Counted from the first letter of the stretch, positions 43,556-52,797 are shown. The stretch: DNA of 64,000 bases from Brooklawnia sp963780175 (GCA_963780175.1 CAWAAT010000004.1:1-64000); one strand, 5' to 3'. Translations and numbers: made by a program. The notes: generated from the sequence alone by a model not told the origin.

Positions 43556-45427
43556 TCAGTCACTGCCCCGGCTGGCCTGCTCCAGGATGCGGCGACGTGA
43601 TTCGAGCGCAATCAGTTCACTGAACGCCTGCCGGTGTGCGCCGGGCTGCTCCACCGGGTTGACCCGCTGCAGGCGGGACTTCTTCTCGGCGATCTGGCGC
43701 ACGGTGCTCAGGAGCTGCAACTGGGCTGCGTGAGCCGTCGCGTAGGCCTCGTCAGGTTGGCGCAGGATCGCCTCGACCAGCAGCGCCACCTGGAGTTGCC
43801 GGAGCATGTCGTCGGACGTCGCCGCCTGCAGCCGTTCGGTCCATCGCTCCGGCGTGTACGGGGTCGCCTTGAGGGCCTCGAAGACCGCCCGGTAGGCGGG
43901 GTGGGTGAAGTCCGCCTGGTCCAACCCGTTCCACGTCGAGTCGAAGAGGGTCGGGTGCTGCAGCATGAGTTTCAAGGTGGCCCGCTCGACAGCGGTGTTG
44001 CGGTCGTTGGGATCGGGCCACGGCAGCGCGAGGCCGTCCAGGACGGGCCCCTCGTCCGGCTGGGGTCTGGCAGTTCGTCGATTGACCTGGCTGGTCACGG
44101 TGGGCAACGGTCGCCGCGCCTGCTGCGAGGCGATCTGGCGCACCTCCTCGATGTCCATACCCACCACCTGCGCCAGGTCGTGCAGGTAGCCACGAACCAG
44201 TGACGCGTCCCGGACGCTCGACAGCAGGGGGGCAGCGGCGCGCACTGCCTGCAAGCGCCCGTCTACACGATCGAGGTCGTACTGGTCGACGACATTGCGC
44301 ATCACGAACGCATACAACGGGACGCGCCGCCCGACCAGTTCGCGAACAGCAGGTTCGCCGGATTGGAGCCTCAAGTCGCACGGGTCGAGACCCCTCGGCT
44401 CGACCGCGACGTAGGTCTGGGCGACGAACGCCTGGTCGAGGTGGAAGACCTTAAGGGCGGCGGCCTGTCCTGCCGCGTCCCCGTCGAAGGTGAACACCAC
44501 CTCGCCGTTGAACGCGTCGTTGTTGCCCATCAGGCGCTGAAGCATGCGGGCATGGTCGGCCCCGAAGGCGGTTCCGCAGGAGGCCACCGCAGTGTCGATG
44601 CCGGACAGGTGGCAGGCCATCACGTCGGTGTAGCCTTCGACGACCACCGCTTGGGACTTCTTACCGATCGGCTGGCGTGCCAGGTCGAGCCCGTACAAGA
44701 CGTGCGACTTCTTGTAGACCGGGGTGTCGGGGGTGTTGAGGTACTTGGCCGGCATCCGGTCGTCGTCGAAGACCCTTCGGGCACCGAAGCCCAGGACTGA
44801 CTGCGCGGAGTCCCTGATGGGCCACAGCACCCTGCCCTGGAAGTAATCCCAGCCGCTGTCCCTCACCAGGCCGGCCTTGACAAGTTCATCGTCGGTGAAC
44901 CCGGCACGGCGAAGATGCTGGCGCAGGGCCTTGCCATCCTTGGGTGCGTAGCCCATGCCGAAGTGTTCCGCGGCAGCCCGGTCGAAACCCCTGCCATCGA
45001 CGAACTGCCGGAAGACGATGGCCTCCGGGCTGGAGATCTGCGCCTGGTAGAACTGCGCCGCCGCCTGGTTGGCAGCCAGGATGCGCTGACGCTGACCCGG
45101 GGCGACAACCGGCTGCCCGTCATCGCTGATCCTCAGCTGGACGCCCACCCGGTCGGCCAACTGCTGCACTGCCTCCGAGAAGCTCAGGTTGTCGAGTTTG
45201 CGGACGAAGTCGATGACATCGCCGCCCTCCCCGCAGCCGAAGCAGTAGTAGAAGCCACGCGACGGGGTCACCTGAAAACTGGGGGTCTTCTCGTCGTGGA
45301 ACGGGCACAAGCCTTTCAGCGACCCTCCGCCGGCATTGCGGAGTTGCACGTGGGCGCCGACGATGTCGTCGATGCGCGCACGTTCGCGCACCACGGCGAT
45401 GTCCTCCTCGTTGATGCGCCCGGCCAT
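43556..45427 (-). CDS. dnaG: DNA primase
   Basis: Makes RNA primers for replication. The N-terminal zinc ribbon has Cys41, His44, Cys62 and Cys65 (CPFHDEKTPS and CFGCGEGGD). The TOPRIM domain begins near VVVEGYTDVMACH and includes VFTFDGDAAG. A C-terminal helicase-binding domain follows. The 623-residue length is normal. ATG 45427 has TACACT seven bases upstream and is the standard start (MAGRINEEDI); longer in-frame extension is ignored. Confidence 0.96.
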   Translation of the reverse strand: MAGRINEEDIAVVRERARIDDIVGAHVQLRNAGGGSLKGLCPFHDEKTPSFQVTPSRGFYYCFGCGEGGDVIDFVRKLDNLSFSEAVQQLADRVGVQLRISDDGQPVVAPGQRQRILAANQAAAQFYQAQISSPEAIVFRQFVDGRGFDRAAAEHFGMGYAPKDGKALRQHLRRAGFTDDELVKAGLVRDSGWDYFQGRVLWPIRDSAQSVLGFGARRVFDDDRMPAKYLNTPDTPVYKKSHVLYGLDLARQPIGKKSQAVVVEGYTDVMACHLSGIDTAVASCGTAFGADHARMLQRLMGNNDAFNGEVVFTFDGDAAGQAAALKVFHLDQAFVAQTYVAVEPRGLDPCDLRLQSGEPAVRELVGRRVPLYAFVMRNVVDQYDLDRVDGRLQAVRAAAPLLSSVRDASLVRGYLHDLAQVVGMDIEEVRQIASQQARRPLPTVTSQVNRRTARPQPDEGPVLDGLALPWPDPNDRNTAVERATLKLMLQHPTLFDSTWNGLDQADFTHPAYRAVFEALKATPYTPERWTERLQAATSDDMLRQLQVALLVEAILRQPDEAYATAHAAQLQLLSTVRQIAEKKSRLQRVNPVEQPGAHRQAFSELIALESRRRILEQASRGSD

Positions 45428-45487
45428 GGCCGCCAGTGTATTCCGTGGCTGCAGGTGCGTCCGAGGCAGACGGCCGACGGTGGCAGG

Positions 45488-46366
45488 ATGGCGTTCGTGC
45501 AGGTAGAACCGACATGGAATCTCGCCATCGCCCTGGCCGTCCTCGTGGCCACCGGGGCCGTTGGTGCGCATCTGGGGAAACTCCGGATCACCTCGCAGAT
45601 CGCAGTCGCCGCGCTGCGGGCGGGCCTTCAGCTGGCCGTTGTCTCCGGGGTCATCGTGGTGGCCATCCAGCAGTTGTGGAGCGCCGCACTGTTCGTCCTG
45701 GGCATGTTCGTGATCGCTGTCTTCACCACCACGGGACGGGTGGGCACCCGGAGGGTCTGGTGGTGGTCGGCCCTGGCCATGGCGTCCGGGGCCATTCCGG
45801 TCCTGCTCGTGGTGTACCTCACCGGCACGGCGCCGGTCAACGGCCTCTCGTTGATCCCGATCGGCAGCATCGTGGTGGGCAACATGATGACGGCCCACAC
45901 CCTGGCCGGGCGACGGTTCTTTCCCGAATTGCGCGCGAACGTCGGGGTGTACGAGGCGGTGCTGGCCCTCGGATTGCCGCGACGTCGCGCCATTTGGCTG
46001 GTGCTCGAACCGGTCGCACCCGAACCGCTCGTCCCCACCCTGGACTCCACCCGCACGGTCGGGCTGGTCACGCTGCCAGGGGCGTTCATCGGCGTGCTGC
46101 TGGGCGGCGGCACCCCTCTGCAGGCCGGTTCTGCGCAACTACTGGTGCTCGTCGGCATCCTCGTCGGTCAGGTGCTGACCGTGACCGTCATCAACCGCCT
46201 CATCGGTTCTGCCCTGCTGCTGCCGGATGACCTGCGGGCGCGGTTGCGTCGCGTAGGTCGACTCAGGCGCCGTGGCCGATGCCGCGCGGCAGCCGGTCGG
46301 AGGCCCAGCCCGAGCAGGCGCTCGGCCTGCTCCAGGGCGAAGCGGTCGGTCATGCCGGCCACGTAG
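45488..46366 (+). CDS. FetB/UPF0014-like ABC permease, C-terminus disturbed
   Basis: A membrane protein of the FetB (YbbM, UPF0014) family, a permease that in E. coli works with FetA in iron export. About seven hydrophobic segments and the family block GNMMTAHTLAGRRFFPELRANVGVYEAVLALGLPRR are clear. The last 45 or so residues (after LLPDDLRARL) are Arg-rich and lie over the end of dgt on the other strand. A one-base shift near 46240 would end the protein at TAG 46254-46256, close to the normal length. No FetA gene is nearby. The start is uncertain; GTG 45497 is possible. Confidence 0.75.
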   Translation: MAFVQVEPTWNLAIALAVLVATGAVGAHLGKLRITSQIAVAALRAGLQLAVVSGVIVVAIQQLWSAALFVLGMFVIAVFTTTGRVGTRRVWWWSALAMASGAIPVLLVVYLTGTAPVNGLSLIPIGSIVVGNMMTAHTLAGRRFFPELRANVGVYEAVLALGLPRRRAIWLVLEPVAPEPLVPTLDSTRTVGLVTLPGAFIGVLLGGGTPLQAGSAQLLVLVGILVGQVLTVTVINRLIGSALLLPDDLRARLRRVGRLRRRGRCRAAAGRRPSPSRRSACSRAKRSVMPAT

Positions 46367-47387
46367 GTGACCGCCGCCCACACCCGGTCGTCCTGGCGGT
46401 AGCCCTCGGGCATCGCTCGGGGCGTCTTCGATGTAGTAGCGGACGAGATCCTGCAGCACGGCGATGACCGCCTGGGACTGCGCCAGCGATTCGGGCCTGG
46501 TGTAGATGCTGCTCATAGTTGAACCTGCGCAGCGCCGCCAGCGCGCCGGCTGTCATCGGCGTCCATACCGACGACGCCCCGGCTGGCGGTGGTCTCGCTG
46601 ACCGCGCGGATGAGTGTGCTCAACTGCTCGCGGCGTCCGTGCCCAGGCCTCGACGACCACGTGTTCGGGCAGGTCGTCGGGGCTGACGATGCCGGCGTGG
46701 ATGGCGTCCTCGAGGTCGTGGGCGCAGTAGGCGATCCGGTCGGCCCAACTGACGATCTCGCCCTCGATCGTGGCCGGGGCGGGACTGCGACCAGGAGTGG
46801 TTGCGGATGCCGTCGAGAGTCTGGGAGCAGAGGTTCAGTTCGGCCAGCGCAACGTCGGCTCCCCAGGGGCCGTGGTCGAAGCCGTCCGGCAGGAAGGCGT
46901 CGAACGCCTCCTCCGATGCGTGACCGCCAGGCCCGTGACCGCAGTCGTGGCCCAGCGCGATCGCATCAGCCAGTGCGACGTTCGCCCCGACCGCCCGGGC
47001 GATGGACGTCGCCACCTGGGCCACCTCGAGTGCATGCGTCAGCCGGGTGCGCTGGTGGTCGGTGGGGTAGACCACCACCTGCGTCTTGCCTGCGAGGCGC
47101 CGGAAGGCAGTGGAGTGCACGATCCGATCCCGGTCGCGCTCGAAACAGGTTCGCTCCGGATCGGGCGCCTCGGCTACTGCCCGCTCCCCTGCGCCAACGG
47201 CAAGCGCGGCGCCTGGACGAAGAGTCATCGCCTCGCGCTGTTCGCGAACCTCGCGTCCCATGGGGTTGCCTGTCGCGATGCTGACGTGGCTGTCGTGATG
47301 GGCCATCACCACGTCTTCGCCGTGACCGTGCATAGTGGACGCCCAACTGACCGCGCGGGGATTGAGTCGCGGGACGTCAGAACTCAT
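46263..47387 (-). pseudogene. dgt: Deoxyguanosinetriphosphate triphosphohydrolase with multiple frameshifts
   Basis: A dNTP triphosphohydrolase of the HD superfamily. The first 200 or so residues are intact, with RDRDRIVHSTAFRRLAGKTQV and the metal motif GHDCGHGPGGHA. After DGIRNHSWS near 46786 the coding frame changes about six times, near 46786, 46635, 46548, 46510, 46417 and 46300. Yet every segment in between is excellent family sequence: IEGEIVSWADRIAYCAHDLEDAI, REQLSTLIRAVSE, ALRRFNYE, SIYTRPESLAQSQAVIAVLQ, YVAGMTDRFALEQAERLL and RGIGHGA-stop at 46263. Such clean indels without substitutions suggest either very recent decay or sequence error. Upstream of dnaG is its usual place. Confidence 0.85.
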
Positions 47388-47402
47388 GGGGCAAGCGTGC
47401 CA

Positions 47403-47418
47403 CACGGTTCGCACCGTG
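47403..47418. promoter_or_regulatory. Inverted repeat between dgt and GntR gene
   Basis: CACGGT-TCGC-ACCGTG in the divergent promoter region. It may be an operator; no further support was found. Confidence 0.3.
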
Positions 47419-47477
47419 CGAGGGCCGCGCGGAGGTGATCAGTAGGATGGGCCAATCGGCTGAATGGAGTGGTCAGA

Positions 47478-48290
47478 ATGACTGAGCAAGCGGCAACCCT
47501 GGACAAGCAGGGACCAGTGCCGCTCTACGCCCAACTGGACGACATCTTGCGCCGTCACATCGACAGCGGCGAATGGGCCGTCGGCATGATGGTCCCGTCC
47601 GAGAACGCCATCGCGCGCACCTACGGCATCAGTCGTATGACGGCTCGCGGCGTGTTGAACAGCCTCGCCGATGAGGGATTGCTGATCCGCGTTCCTGGCA
47701 AGGGCACGTTCATCGCCGAACCCAAGATCGAGACAGCGTCAACAGCCTTTCATGGTATTCGAGCGCAACTGGAATCCCAGGGTTTCCAGACCGCCACACG
47801 TCTGGTGAGGGCCGAGCATGTCAAGGCTTCGCGTCGACTCGCCAAGGCGCTGCAGCTACCGGTCGACGCCGACCTGACACTCATCGAACGCGTGCGCAGC
47901 GTCGACGGCGATCCGATCAGCCTGCACCGGTCCTGGGTGCCAGTGTCCTTGGCGCCCGGCCTGATCCACGCAGACGTCGTCGGCGAGCAATTGTGCACCA
48001 TCCTCGACCGCGACTACGGATTACGCGCCACCAGGGTCTCCCAACACCTGGAATCCATTCAGGTCGAGCAGGAGGACACTGCACTGCTCGGACTGACGGC
48101 CGGTCTGCCGGCCCTGCTGCTGGAGGACGTCACCTCTGATGAGCGCGGGCCCTACGAGTTCTCCAGGATCACCTTCCGCGGGGATCGCATCCGTCTCGGC
48201 TTCACCTTCGACCTCACCAGTGGAGAGGTCTTGACGGACGCCACACCGCGCCCCGCCATGACGCCGTCAGCCAGCGACCAGCCTGCGTAG
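47478..48290 (+). CDS. GntR family regulator with UTRA domain
   Basis: A 270-residue HutC-subfamily transcription factor. The winged helix (about 17-80) contains VPLYAQLDDILRRHIDSGEW, VPSENAIARTYGISRMTARGVLNSLADEGLL and VPGKGTFIA. The UTRA effector domain follows (about 100-260), which usually binds a phosphorylated sugar or similar metabolite. ATG 47478 is preceded by GGAG nine bases upstream. It converges with the HAD-aldolase operon, overlapping its end by 24 bases. The operon carries a HutC-type palindrome upstream, so this is its likely regulator. Confidence 0.9.
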   Translation: MTEQAATLDKQGPVPLYAQLDDILRRHIDSGEWAVGMMVPSENAIARTYGISRMTARGVLNSLADEGLLIRVPGKGTFIAEPKIETASTAFHGIRAQLESQGFQTATRLVRAEHVKASRRLAKALQLPVDADLTLIERVRSVDGDPISLHRSWVPVSLAPGLIHADVVGEQLCTILDRDYGLRATRVSQHLESIQVEQEDTALLGLTAGLPALLLEDVTSDERGPYEFSRITFRGDRIRLGFTFDLTSGEVLTDATPRPAMTPSASDQPA

Positions 48291-49037
48291 GTCGTCCAGC
48301 GTCACCATGCCTGACCACGTCAGGCCACTCTCGTTGTGCAGCACCTGCATGGGTGCATCCGGCTCGCCCAGGTCACTGAGCACCACGGCCGCGCCGGTGA
48401 AGTCCTCCCCGGCTGTGTAGCTGCTGACGGTCACCACCGTGGCTATGCCAGCAGCGACGGACGCCCGCAGGCCTTGGTTGCTGTCCTCGACCACCACTGC
48501 CTGCTCAGCCCTGATGCCCATCGAATCCAGGGCCAGCAGGTAGACGTCGGGTGCCGGCTTCTTGGCGGGCGCCACATCTCCGGCGAAGATCCGGAATTCG
48601 GCGGCCACCTGCGGGCCCACCGCTTGCTCCAGGACCGCCAGTACCGAGGCGTGTGCCGACGTGGATGCCACCGCGAGCAGCCAACCAGCCGCCCGTGCCT
48701 CATCCACCAGGCGGGCAATGCCCGGCCGGGGCGGCACCAGACCCGAGGCGATCAGATCGGTGTAATGCTCCGTCTTGCGCCGATGCCACTGGCGCAGCAG
48801 ATCCTGCTGGTCGGCCGGATCAACGGGGAGCCCGATCTCGGCGACGAACTGCGGGGTGAGCATGGTAGCCATCCGCTCCTTGCCGCCGCCGACCTTCAGT
48901 TTCCGGGCGTAGTCATCCTCGGTCCAGGTGAGGGGCAGGCCCACCTCGGCAAAGGTCCGGTTGAAGGCCGGCAAGTGGGCGAAGCGCTCGGTGTCGGCCA
49001 GCACACCGTCGCAGTCGAAGATGAGCGCATTTCTCAT
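48267..49037 (-). CDS. HAD superfamily phosphatase, CbbY/beta-PGM-like
   Basis: A 256-residue HAD hydrolase with an inserted cap domain. Motif I is IFDCDGVLADTE (Asp8 and Asp10), motif II is VASTSAH, motif III Lys is in PAKKPAPDVYLLAL, and motif IV is VVVEDSNQG. The pattern is that of sugar-phosphate phosphatases or phosphoglucomutases of the CbbY group. Its ATG overlaps the aldolase TGA by four bases (ATGA), so it is coupled to it. It may dephosphorylate a product or by-product of the aldolase pathway. Confidence 0.9.
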   Translation of the reverse strand: MRNALIFDCDGVLADTERFAHLPAFNRTFAEVGLPLTWTEDDYARKLKVGGGKERMATMLTPQFVAEIGLPVDPADQQDLLRQWHRRKTEHYTDLIASGLVPPRPGIARLVDEARAAGWLLAVASTSAHASVLAVLEQAVGPQVAAEFRIFAGDVAPAKKPAPDVYLLALDSMGIRAEQAVVVEDSNQGLRASVAAGIATVVTVSSYTAGEDFTGAAVVLSDLGEPDAPMQVLHNESGLTWSGMVTLDDLRRLVAG

Positions 49038-49906
49038 TGGTGCAGCACCTCCCGGGCCCGCCCGGAGGACCCGAAGAGCGGTGGCAGTTCTGCGATCGAG
49101 TCGGTGACAGCATCGGCGGCGGCGCGGAACATGCTGGGCGGATCCCACTCACCTGACGCTTCTGCCTGCTTGAGGAAGGCCAGCATGGCTTTCATGTAGC
49201 TGATCTTGCACTGCGTCGAGATGTTGATCTTGGAGACGCCTGCTGCGATGAATGCCCGGAACTCATCGGCACTCAACCCCGTGCCACCGTGCAGCACCAC
49301 GTGCCGACCGCTGGCCTCGCGCACCTGACGGGCTCGCTCGAACAACAACTCGGGTGCCGCACTGTACAGACCATGGGCGGTGCCCAACTGCGGGGCCAGC
49401 ATGTCCACTCCAGTGGACGCGGCGACCGAGGCCAACTGCTGCACGGAGTAGGAATGTACGGCCTCATCCGAGCCCACGCCATCCTCGACACCGATGATGT
49501 TCTCGATCTCGGACTCCACGTACACCCCCGCGGCGTGTGCCTTGCGGACAACCTCTCGGGTCTGCTGCTCGGCGGTGGCGAGGTCAAGGTCGGACGCGTC
49601 GAAAAGTAGGGATGACCATCCAGCGGCGACGACCTCGTCGATCACCTCACGATCGGGGCAGTGATCGAGGTGCAGGGCGATCGGTATCGCGGAGGGGCCC
49701 GCCACCCGGTCGAAGATCTCCGTGATCAATCGAACGCCCTGGGACCGGGCGGTCTTGGTCGAAATCTGCACGATGATGGGCGAGGAGCACCGCTCAGCAG
49801 CACGGACGACCCCGCGCAGGCTGTGCTCGTCGAAGACGTTGACCGCAGGGACCGCGTATCCGTTGCGCTCCGCGTGCTGGACCATCGCCAGGGTTGAGAA
49901 CTTCAT
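49034..49906 (-). CDS. Class II fructose/tagatose-bisphosphate-type aldolase
   Basis: A 290-residue zinc-dependent ketose-bisphosphate aldolase of the KbaY/GatY-FbaA group. Zinc and active-site elements are LHLDHCPD, VESEIENIIG, GTAHGLY, LHGGTGLSADEF and INISTQ. The actual substrate (fructose, tagatose or other ketose bisphosphate) cannot be read. ATG 49906 has GAGGAGGCTAGTC upstream. A 12-base palindrome lies about 20 bases upstream and is the probable operator of the neighbouring GntR regulator. Confidence 0.92.
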   Translation of the reverse strand: MKFSTLAMVQHAERNGYAVPAVNVFDEHSLRGVVRAAERCSSPIIVQISTKTARSQGVRLITEIFDRVAGPSAIPIALHLDHCPDREVIDEVVAAGWSSLLFDASDLDLATAEQQTREVVRKAHAAGVYVESEIENIIGVEDGVGSDEAVHSYSVQQLASVAASTGVDMLAPQLGTAHGLYSAAPELLFERARQVREASGRHVVLHGGTGLSADEFRAFIAAGVSKINISTQCKISYMKAMLAFLKQAEASGEWDPPSMFRAAADAVTDSIAELPPLFGSSGRAREVLHQ

Positions 49907-49925
49907 GACTAGCCTCCTCAGGACT

Positions 49926-49937
49926 TGTATATACAAC
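49926..49937. promoter_or_regulatory. GntR/HutC-type operator TTGTATATACAA
   Basis: A perfect 12-base palindrome immediately upstream of the aldolase gene. It matches the core expected for HutC-subfamily GntR proteins. The regulator encoded at 47478-48290 is the obvious candidate. Confidence 0.75.
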
Positions 49938-50020
49938 TCTAGCCCAGCTGGGGTTCGGTGTCCACCCACGAGAGACCCGGAATCACCGTTGGCGGGGCGG
50001 CCACTGACCGCAGCCCCTAC

Positions 50021-51202
50021 TCAGCCCCCGGAGATGTCCATCTCAGCCTCGCTGAGGTCGAGATCAAGCCCGCTGCGGTCATCGAGCCAGCCCCACGGCA
50101 TGCTCACCTTCGGGCGCGGGCTCCCCTGCCGGCCACGAGGGCGCCCCAGTTCGGCCACCGGATAGGCGACGTCTGACTCAAGCTGAGAGAGCAGGCTGTC
50201 CAGATGAGCCATACTGTCGACCATCCCCAGCGCGTGACGCAGTTCGCCTCCCACCGGAAATCCCTTGAAATACCACGCCATGTGCTTGCGCAGGTCCTTC
50301 ATACCGTGCTGCTCGCCCCACAGCCTGGCCAGCAGTTCGGCGTGACGCCGAACGATGGCGGATACCTCACCAAGGCTCGGCAATGCGGTGACCTGCTGGC
50401 CGGCGAGTGCGGCAGCGAGATCGCCGAACAGCCAGGGACGCCCGAGGCAGCCCCGCCCGATCTCGACGCCGGAGCAGCCGGTCTGCTCGATCATCGCCAA
50501 GGCGTCCTCAGCCTCCCAGATGTCCCCGTTCCCGAGCACCGGGATGTCCACCGCGTCCACCATGGCCGAGATCTTCGACCAGTCGGCCTTGCCGGAGTAG
50601 GCCTGGGCCACGGTTCGAGCGTGCAGACAGATGGCAGCGACTCCGCTGTCCTCAGCCAGTCGGCCCATGTCGAGGAAGGTGAGGTGCTCATCGTCGATCC
50701 CGATGCGGGTCTTGACAGTTACCGGCACCCCGTAGCGGTCGGCAGCCTGCACGGTGCTGGTCATGATCGCCCGCACCAGGTCGAGCTTCCAGGGCAGCAC
50801 ACCGCCCCCACCCTTGCGAGTCACCTTGGGCACCGGGCAGCCGAAGTTGAGGTCGATGTGGTGAACGCCGAATCCCTGGCAGAGGATGTCCACGGCAACC
50901 TCGAGCGAAACGGGGTCGACACCGTAGGTCTGCACCGAACGCACCTGCTCCTCCGGCCAGAAGGTGAGCATCTCGGCCGTCCTGGGGTCGCCCACCACGA
51001 GCCCGCGGGAGGTGATCATCTCGCAGACGTACAAACCGGCGCCCTGCTCTCGACAGAGTTGTCGGAAGGCCGCGTTCGTCACCCCCGCCATCGGCGCGAG
51101 CACCACCGGCGTCTCGATTACCAGGGCCTCCGGATGGGACGGCGAGCCCAGCCGCAGCGGGGGCAACACTCGGTCCGGGGTCGTGTCGGCGATCGCGTCC
51201 AT
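50021..51202 (-). CDS. dusB: tRNA-dihydrouridine synthase
   Basis: Reduces uridines in the tRNA D-loop using FMN. Visible are the N-terminal LAPMAGVTNAAFRQLCRE, the catalytic Cys in DLNFGCPVPKVTRKGGG, the FMN-site ADWSKI/LGNGDIWE region and GVEIGRGCLGRPW. The 393-residue length is normal. The start is ATG 51202, with no strong Shine-Dalgarno. It follows the MFS gene after 53 bases. Confidence 0.93.
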   Translation of the reverse strand: MDAIADTTPDRVLPPLRLGSPSHPEALVIETPVVLAPMAGVTNAAFRQLCREQGAGLYVCEMITSRGLVVGDPRTAEMLTFWPEEQVRSVQTYGVDPVSLEVAVDILCQGFGVHHIDLNFGCPVPKVTRKGGGGVLPWKLDLVRAIMTSTVQAADRYGVPVTVKTRIGIDDEHLTFLDMGRLAEDSGVAAICLHARTVAQAYSGKADWSKISAMVDAVDIPVLGNGDIWEAEDALAMIEQTGCSGVEIGRGCLGRPWLFGDLAAALAGQQVTALPSLGEVSAIVRRHAELLARLWGEQHGMKDLRKHMAWYFKGFPVGGELRHALGMVDSMAHLDSLLSQLESDVAYPVAELGRPRGRQGSPRPKVSMPWGWLDDRSGLDLDLSEAEMDISGG

Positions 51203-51255
51203 TCGGTCAAGGGTATGCCAACCCGCCTGGTGCGGCCCAGCATCGGGCGTCGCGG

Positions 51256-52623
51256 CTACTCGACCATTTCCATGCTGCGACGCTCGGGCAACAGCAGGGC
51301 ACTGCCCGAGGCGATGGCGAAAGACACGGCGAAGACCGCGAACACCAGCGGGTTTCCACCCCAGGCCAGCAGGAACGGCACGAGCAGGGGGGCGATGACC
51401 GCCGCGATCCGCCCCACTGCGGCAGCCTGACCGGTACCCGTGCCACGCATCGACGTCGGATAGATCTCGGGGCCGATCGCGTACAGCGCACCCCACGCAC
51501 CGAGATTGAAGAAGCTCAACGCGCAGCCGGCGATGATGATGCCGGTCGGGGTGGTCTGCATCCCGTAGAAGCCAGCAGACACTGCTGACATCAGCAGGAA
51601 GCTGGCCAGGGTTGGACGCCGTCCCCACTTCTCGATCAGCCAGGCAGCCACGAGGTACCCCGGCAACTGGGCCAGAGTGATGATCAACGTGAACTGGAAG
51701 GACTTGACGAGGGTGTGCCCCTGTCGGAACAACAGGCTTGGCAGCCACAGGAACGCCCCGTAATAGCTGAGGTTCACGAAGAACCAGACCATCCACAGCC
51801 CGATCGTCCGGGTGCGCAACTCGGGGGAGAACAGTGAGGGAGGATCATCGCTCGCATCGATGCTGATCGGGGTGAGTTGCACGGCCTCGTCCACGGTGGT
51901 GGACTGCTCAACCGCTGACCCCCGTTCGAAATCCCGGACGGCCAGTTCGGCCTCGCGCAACCTACCCTTGGACTCCAGGAAACGCACTGACTCCGGCAGT
52001 CCGTGGCGCACCACCAGCGCGTACAGCGCGGGCACGATGCCCACGAGTAGCGCCCATCGCCAGCCCGGCCACCCGTTGGGGCTCAGCGGCACCAAGAGGT
52101 AACCGAGCAGCGCAGCCATGATCCAGCCGACCGCCCAGAAGGCCTCGAGCAGCACCACCATGCGACCCCGGATCCGCTGGGGCGCGTACTCGCTCACCAG
52201 GGTGGACGCGACCGGCAGTTCGGCACCCAGGCCCAGGCCGACGATGAAGCGCAGCACAATGAGCATGACCACACCCGTCGAGAAGGCGGCCGCACCGGTG
52301 GCGATGCCGTACACGAGCAGGGTCAGCGCGAAAACGTTGCGCCGGCCGATCTTGTCTGCAAGCAGTCCGCCAATGGACGCACCGATCATCATGCCCACGG
52401 CGCCGATGGACCCGATCCAGCTGAGTTGGGTGTTACCGAGCTGCCACTCGACCGCGAGCGCAGCCATGATGTAGCTGATCAGCCCGACGTCCATCGCGTC
52501 CAGAGCCCAACCGACGCCCGAACCCAGGAGCAGTTTGCCGTGCTCACGTCCGAACCGCAGATTGTTGAGCCGCTCGGCACGGCTGGGGTAGGTCTGCGGT
52601 GTGACGGGGGGCTGGTCGCTCAT
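51256..52623 (-). CDS. MFS transporter, sugar-porter/NiaP-like
   Basis: A 455-residue 12-TM permease. GWALDAMDVGLISYIMAAL in TM1, GGLLADKIGRRNVF after TM2 and a PESVRFLESKGR-type central loop place it in the large sugar-porter/AAHS-like groups that include the niacin carrier NiaP. The acidic loop between TM6 and TM7 is unremarkable. The substrate is unknown. It diverges from the Na+/amino-acid symporter gene and precedes dusB. Confidence 0.85.
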   Translation of the reverse strand: MSDQPPVTPQTYPSRAERLNNLRFGREHGKLLLGSGVGWALDAMDVGLISYIMAALAVEWQLGNTQLSWIGSIGAVGMMIGASIGGLLADKIGRRNVFALTLLVYGIATGAAAFSTGVVMLIVLRFIVGLGLGAELPVASTLVSEYAPQRIRGRMVVLLEAFWAVGWIMAALLGYLLVPLSPNGWPGWRWALLVGIVPALYALVVRHGLPESVRFLESKGRLREAELAVRDFERGSAVEQSTTVDEAVQLTPISIDASDDPPSLFSPELRTRTIGLWMVWFFVNLSYYGAFLWLPSLLFRQGHTLVKSFQFTLIITLAQLPGYLVAAWLIEKWGRRPTLASFLLMSAVSAGFYGMQTTPTGIIIAGCALSFFNLGAWGALYAIGPEIYPTSMRGTGTGQAAAVGRIAAVIAPLLVPFLLAWGGNPLVFAVFAVSFAIASGSALLLPERRSMEMVE

Positions 52624-52786
52624 GGCGCCTCCACTGGTTGACTGCCCAGCAATCTAGTCCATCCCGGTTGGATTCGCCCCCGAGCACCGACGGCTGAAAC
52701 TTCCGTCCAGCCCATCGTCCGAGATCCTCGTCCCACCGCCCACGTTGCCCTAGTCTGATGCAGTTCCGTTCTGCTGGATCTCACGT

Positions 52787-52792
52787 TAGGTT
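52787..52792 (+). promoter_or_regulatory. Putative -10 box of leaderless symporter gene
   Basis: TAGGTT, five bases before ATG 52798, with no Shine-Dalgarno. Confidence 0.45.
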
Positions 52793-52797
52793 GCTCC

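Noticed and set aside
44915..45487. N-terminal extension of the FetB-like gene
   Set aside because: It is antisense to the conserved zinc ribbon and core of dnaG; the membrane protein family starts after 45488.
45428..46138. N-terminal extension of dnaG in the same frame
   Set aside because: The extension has no conserved sequence and overlaps the FetB-like gene; ATG 45427 gives the standard primase start with a TACACT box.
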